Shown here piece after piece: positions 6,993 to 10,359 of a DNA stretch of 10,359 nucleotides; positions within the stretch are counted from its first letter, which is position 1; each line of letters starts with the position of its first letter. Below the pieces are notes generated by a model that saw only the letters and a list, made by a program, of their open reading frames with translations, had not been told where the DNA came from and made no database searches. Origin of the DNA: Burkholderiales bacterium. GTDB lineage: Bacteria > Pseudomonadota > Gammaproteobacteria > Burkholderiales > JAEUOS01. Position numbers and translations under genes: made by a program. The stretch is from the NCBI GenBank assembly GCA_947456845.1, contig CANGUJ010000103.1:1-10359 (forward strand), read 5' to 3'.

Positions 6993-8582
6993 GTGGCGAC
7001 CGTCGAGGATCTATTCACCCGGCTTGAGCAGCTCAATGCCGTCGGAGCTGCGCTTTCCAAGGAGCGCGACATCAATGCGCTCCTCGAGAAAATCCTGCGC
7101 GCGGCCAAGGGCATCACAGGCGCGGATGGCGGGACGCTTTATCGCCTGATCGACGGCGAAAACCTGCAGTTCGAGATCCTGCTCAACGATTCCCTCGGTA
7201 TCGCCCTGGGAGGCACCACGGGAAACGGCATCTCTTTCTATCCGATCCGCCTGCACGACGACACCGGCCAGCCCAACATGTCGATGGTCGCGGCCTATGC
7301 CGCGCTTACCGGCGACACCGTGAACATCGCCGACGCCTACACTGCCGAAGGGTTCGATTTCTCGGGCACGCGCAATTTCGACAAGAAGACCGGCTATCGC
7401 TCGACCTCCTTTCTCACCATCCCCATGCGGGACCACGAAAACGAGATCATTGGCGTATTGCAGTTGCTCAACCGTATCGATCCGCTGAGCGGAGCGGTGA
7501 CCCAGTTTTCCGACGCCGACCAGCGTCTCGCCGAGAGCCTCGCCTCGCAGGCGGCCATCGCGCTGACCAACCGCAACCTGATCCTCCAGCTGGAGCAGCT
7601 GTTTGAGTCGTTCATCAACGTGATGAACACAGCGATCGACGAAAAATCGCCCTACACCGGCGGCCATTGCCAGCGCGTTCCCACGCTGACCATGATGCTG
7701 GCCGAAGCGGTCAACGAAACAAGCTCGGGTCCGCTCAAGGACTTCACGATGAACGACCGTGACCGCTACGAACTCAAGATCGCCGGCCTGCTGCATGATT
7801 GCGGCAAGGTCACCACGCCGGTGCACGTGGTCGACAAGGCGACCAAGCTCGAAACCATCTTCGACCGGGTGCATCTGCTGGACACCCGCTTCGAGGTGTT
7901 GAAGCGCGATGCGGAAATCGCCACGCTCAGGGGCGAGATCTCCGCTGATCAATACGCGGCGCGGCTGCGCCAGTACGAGGACGATCGTGTCTTCCTCCGC
8001 CGCACCAACGTCGGTGGCGAGTTCATGCGCGAAGAGGACATCGCGCGGGTCAGGGCCATCGCAGCGTACCGCTGGACCGGCGTGGACGGCAATGAAGCTC
8101 CGTTCCTGAGCGATGACGAAGTCAAAAACCTGACCGTGCGTGCCGGCACGCTCACCCAGGAAGAGCGCGAGGTGATCAACTACCACATCGTCGCTACCAT
8201 CAAGATGCTGGAGGCGCTGCCGTGGCCCAAGCACCTGAAGAACGTGCCCGAATACGCCGGGGGCCACCACGAGCGGATGGACGGCAAGGGCTACCCGCGC
8301 GGCCTCAAGCGCGACGAGATGAGCCTGCAGGCGCGGGTGATGGGCATTGCAGACATCTTCGAGGCGCTGACAGCGCCCGATCGCCCCTACAAGAAGGGCA
8401 AGACCCTCACCGAGTCGCTCGAGATTCTCGGCAAGTTCAAGCTGAACGGGCATATCGACCCGGACCTCTTCGATGTGTTCATCCGCGAAAAGGTGTACCT
8501 TAAATATGCCGAAAAATTCATGCACCCGGAACAGATCGACGCGGTCGACCTGACCCGCATTCCCGGCGTGGCGCCACCGTGA
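6993..8582 (+). CDS. GAF-HD-GYP protein, probable cyclic di-GMP phosphodiesterase
   Basis: This 529-residue soluble protein has an N-terminal GAF domain (about 5-190), a short coiled-coil-like linker and an HD-GYP domain (about 200-510). HD-GYP enzymes hydrolyse c-di-GMP. Metal-site residues can be placed: H225 (GGHCQRV), H268-D269 with K272 (LLHDCGK), H398, H425-H426, and D454 (ADIFEAL). The signature HHE-x2-DGKGYP lies at 425-435. Y221 stands four residues before H225, where trinuclear members have Glu, so a binuclear site is more likely. About 100 residues (285-383) are inserted between the HD helix and H398, where usual family spacing is about 28. The GAF has an N160...F172...D176 pattern, a looser version of the NKFDE motif. 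The GTG start lies 27 nt after the ATPase gene, so it is probably the last gene of the operon. Confidence 0.93.
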   Translation: MATVEDLFTRLEQLNAVGAALSKERDINALLEKILRAAKGITGADGGTLYRLIDGENLQFEILLNDSLGIALGGTTGNGISFYPIRLHDDTGQPNMSMVAAYAALTGDTVNIADAYTAEGFDFSGTRNFDKKTGYRSTSFLTIPMRDHENEIIGVLQLLNRIDPLSGAVTQFSDADQRLAESLASQAAIALTNRNLILQLEQLFESFINVMNTAIDEKSPYTGGHCQRVPTLTMMLAEAVNETSSGPLKDFTMNDRDRYELKIAGLLHDCGKVTTPVHVVDKATKLETIFDRVHLLDTRFEVLKRDAEIATLRGEISADQYAARLRQYEDDRVFLRRTNVGGEFMREEDIARVRAIAAYRWTGVDGNEAPFLSDDEVKNLTVRAGTLTQEEREVINYHIVATIKMLEALPWPKHLKNVPEYAGGHHERMDGKGYPRGLKRDEMSLQARVMGIADIFEALTAPDRPYKKGKTLTESLEILGKFKLNGHIDPDLFDVFIREKVYLKYAEKFMHPEQIDAVDLTRIPGVAPP

Positions 8583-8583
8583 G

Positions 8584-8598
8584 TGACGCCTCGCGTCA
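8584..8598 (+). terminator. Possible bidirectional terminator hairpin between convergent genes
   Basis: TGACGC, loop CTC, GCGTCA form a perfect 6-bp inverted repeat that starts one base after the HD-GYP stop and ends exactly on the stop codon of the minus-strand gene. Further copies of GGCGTC (8600-8605) and GACGCC (8612-8617) allow alternative stems. There is no T-run on either side, so as an intrinsic terminator it is weak. Confidence 0.3.
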
Positions 8599-8967
8599 GG
8601 GCGTCGGCGAGGACGCCTTGCGGGTGATGTAGACGATCACCGCTTCGGTGGCAACTTCGACGAATTGCTCGTTGTAGCCCATTTCCTTGAGTTCCCACTG
8701 GAAGGTGTTGCCCAGCGCCGCCTTCTTGAACATGCCGAGTTTCTTCTCCTCGCGAAACCGTGCCGCCTTTTCGCAGACTTCCTCGATGATCGAGGTCAGG
8801 CGTTTCGGGCTGACCATGCGCTGCGGATCGTTGGCCAGTGCCGGCGGAAAACGCTTGAGAATATCCTGTGCCAGGGACTTGGCGAAGTCCTCAAGCTCCT
8901 TCCCGCCAAAAAGATTGAGTGCCATGATGATGATCGGGATTTCGCCCGCGATACTCGTATCGCTCAT
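8596..8967 (-). CDS. Small conserved-looking protein of unknown function
   Basis: I do not recognise a named family. The gene encodes 123 residues if it starts at the ATG at 8967, or 109 if it starts at the ATG at 8925 (MALNLFGGKELEDF), which could equally be the true start; neither has a good ribosome binding site. The protein is charged and mixed alpha/beta: a Lys/Glu-rich helical first half with a conserved-looking FPPALANDP stretch, then LGNTFQWELKEMGY and a hydrophobic strand (VIVYITRK) near the end. It has no signal peptide, no clear membrane segment and no Cys/His metal site. The frame remains open back to 9414, but that extension would lie over the TPR gene and is rejected. It converges on the HD-GYP gene (13 nt between stops) and diverges from the TPR gene (45 nt between starts). 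Confidence 0.7.
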   Translation of the reverse strand: MSDTSIAGEIPIIIMALNLFGGKELEDFAKSLAQDILKRFPPALANDPQRMVSPKRLTSIIEEVCEKAARFREEKKLGMFKKAALGNTFQWELKEMGYNEQFVEVATEAVIVYITRKASSPTP

Positions 8968-9012
8968 ATCATAAACTGATCCGTGGCGATCCAGCGATCG
9001 AATCACCGCAGC

Positions 9013-10359
9013 ATGCTCAAACGCCTTTTCGGCCGCCCTGAATCGAAGCCGGCTGGCGCGCCGGAATCGCGCGAGCGCCTGCTCGCGGCTGTCCGTGAAA
9101 GCGTGGCTCGCGGGCGCCTGGCGGAAGCGGAAGTCCGCTTGGAGGTCCTGGTACAGCGGTTTCCCGGAGATGCGAAGGTCCATAACGAGGCCGGCAGGCT
9201 GCGTTACGCGCAAGGCGACTTTGACGGCGCTGCACAGGCTTTTGCGCGTGCCTGCGAACTGGCCCCGCGCTGGCCTGACGCCCGCGCCAATCTCGGCCAG
9301 ACGCGCCTGGTAAGGGGGCATTACGCAGAGGCGGTCCGCCACTTCGAGCGCGCGCTCGAGGCCGATCCGCGCCACCACGAAGCGCTCTTCAACCTTGCGC
9401 TGTCGCTTGCCCACTGCGGCGACCTGGAGGCATCGCTCGTGATTTCACGCCGGCTCGTGGCCGACGCCCCGGCGGACCCCCCCAGTCATGTGCTGCTCGC
9501 GGAGACCCTTCTGCGCGCCGGGCAGTTTCACGAAGCCTGGCGTGAATATGCATGGCGCACCCGGGTCGCGGACTATCAGCCGTTTTTCAGGACCTATGCG
9601 CAACCGGAATGGCTGGGAGAGTGGCTTCCCGGTGCGACGGTGCTGATATGGCCGGAGCAGGGCTACGGAGACATGCTGCAATTCGTGCGCCTGTTGCTGG
9701 TGGCGGCGCGCCGACATCCGGACATGTCCTTCGTCCTGGAGGCCGAACCGGCCTTGCTACGCCTCATGCAAGTCACCTGTGCCGGCCATCCCAACATCCG
9801 CGTGGTCGCCGCGTCCGACCAGATCGGCGCGTTTGACCGGCACGCGCCGATCATGAGCCTGCCGCGCAATCTCGATGCGAGCCTGGGCGTCAATCCCGCC
9901 GCCATGCCGTATCTGCGCGCAGCCAGCGACGAGCTTGCGCCATGGCGGGCGCGCGTGAGGGCGGCGGCGGGCGCAAAACTCGCAGTCGGCCTTGTATGGG
10001 CTGGAAACGCACGCGAGCGGCATGGCGCGGCCGACCAGGCCCTCGATGCGCGCCGCAGCGCGGGGGCGCAGGCGGTATCCGCGCTGTGCGATGTGGCGGG
10101 ATGCACCTTCTTCAACCTCCAGGTCGGCGGCCGCAGCGGTGAAATGGCGGCGTTGGGCATCCCTCTGGTTGACTTCACCGGCGAACTCACCGATTTTGCG
10201 GCGACCGCCGCCCTGGTGTCCTGCCTCGACCTGGTGATCAGCGTCGATACGGCCGTGGTGCATCTGGCGGGCGGCCTGTCGCGGCCGGTCTGGATGCTTT
10301 CGCGTTTCGACTGCTGCTGGCGATGGGGGCGGCGCGCTGCGACCAGTGCCTGGTATCCA
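9013..10359 (+). CDS. TPR-repeat protein with glycosyltransferase-like C-terminal domain (3' end outside window)
   Basis: The frame is open from the ATG at 9013 to the window edge (449 codons, no stop). Residues about 56-175 hold three to four tetratricopeptide repeats, for example AGRLRYAQGDFDGAAQAFAR and the LGQTRLVRGHYAEAVRHFER copy. The rest resembles the GT-B domain found after TPRs in GT9/GT41-like proteins: WPEQGYGDMLQFVR at about 215-228, a VGLVWAGN strand at about 327-334, and a nucleotide-sugar-site-like SVDTAVVHLAGG with D412, H417 and G420-G421. The final visible residues (WRW, then SAWYP) match the usual closing region of this family, so perhaps 10-40 residues are missing. It probably transfers a sugar to a protein or surface polymer; donor and acceptor are unknown. 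A GTG at 8983 is an alternative start in the same frame. No strong ribosome site is visible at either. Confidence 0.85.
   Translation, partial: MLKRLFGRPESKPAGAPESRERLLAAVRESVARGRLAEAEVRLEVLVQRFPGDAKVHNEAGRLRYAQGDFDGAAQAFARACELAPRWPDARANLGQTRLVRGHYAEAVRHFERALEADPRHHEALFNLALSLAHCGDLEASLVISRRLVADAPADPPSHVLLAETLLRAGQFHEAWREYAWRTRVADYQPFFRTYAQPEWLGEWLPGATVLIWPEQGYGDMLQFVRLLLVAARRHPDMSFVLEAEPALLRLMQVTCAGHPNIRVVAASDQIGAFDRHAPIMSLPRNLDASLGVNPAAMPYLRAASDELAPWRARVRAAAGAKLAVGLVWAGNARERHGAADQALDARRSAGAQAVSALCDVAGCTFFNLQVGGRSGEMAALGIPLVDFTGELTDFAATAALVSCLDLVISVDTAVVHLAGGLSRPVWMLSRFDCCWRWGRRAATSAWYP

Noticed and set aside
7011..8525. 504-residue open frame on the minus strand
   Set aside because: It lies opposite the GAF-HD-GYP gene, whose motifs are complete. 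Long antisense frames are expected in codon-biased GC-rich DNA, and the translation has no recognisable domain.
8968..9012. Divergent promoter between the small minus-strand gene and the TPR gene
   Set aside because: TATCAT (plus) and TATGAT (minus) resemble -10 boxes, but no -35 match sits at 16-18 nt and the minus-strand box abuts the start codon. Promoters may be here, but I cannot place them.
8968..9414. N-terminal extension of the minus-strand small gene
   Set aside because: It would lie wholly opposite the TPR repeats of the plus-strand gene, which are clearly coding.

Overview
The window is a dense, GC-rich, gene-packed chromosomal segment. Its protein families suggest a betaproteobacterium, perhaps Rhodocyclales or Nitrosomonadales. 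That assignment rests on gene content and the style of the proteins and was not tested by a search. I see no rRNA, tRNA, CRISPR array, insertion sequence or phage gene.

Region 1 (1-8582, all plus strand) looks like one signalling operon with short gaps (70, 24, 7, 85 and 27 nt). In order it holds: the C-terminal end of an FHA-domain protein; a CHASE2 adenylate cyclase with a complete class III active site; a metallo-beta-lactamase-fold hydrolase resembling class II cyclic-nucleotide phosphodiesterases and RNase Z; a protein with a cyclic-nucleotide-binding domain fused to a rhodanese; a GAF domain fused to a GspE/PilB-type secretion or pilus ATPase; and a GAF-HD-GYP protein, probably a c-di-GMP phosphodiesterase. 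Read together, the genes could make, break and sense cAMP and also break c-di-GMP, with a type II secretion/type IV pilus-type motor as a possible output. No pilin, secretin or platform gene lies in the window, so the output is inference.

Region 2 (8596-8967, minus strand) is a small gene of unknown function, convergent with the operon. A short palindrome covers the junction of the two stop codons.

Region 3 (9013 to the window end, plus strand) is a divergently oriented gene for a TPR protein with a C-terminal glycosyltransferase-like (GT-B, GT9/GT41-like) domain. It runs off the right edge, probably close to its own end. The only stretches without a gene are short; the longest is 85 nt.
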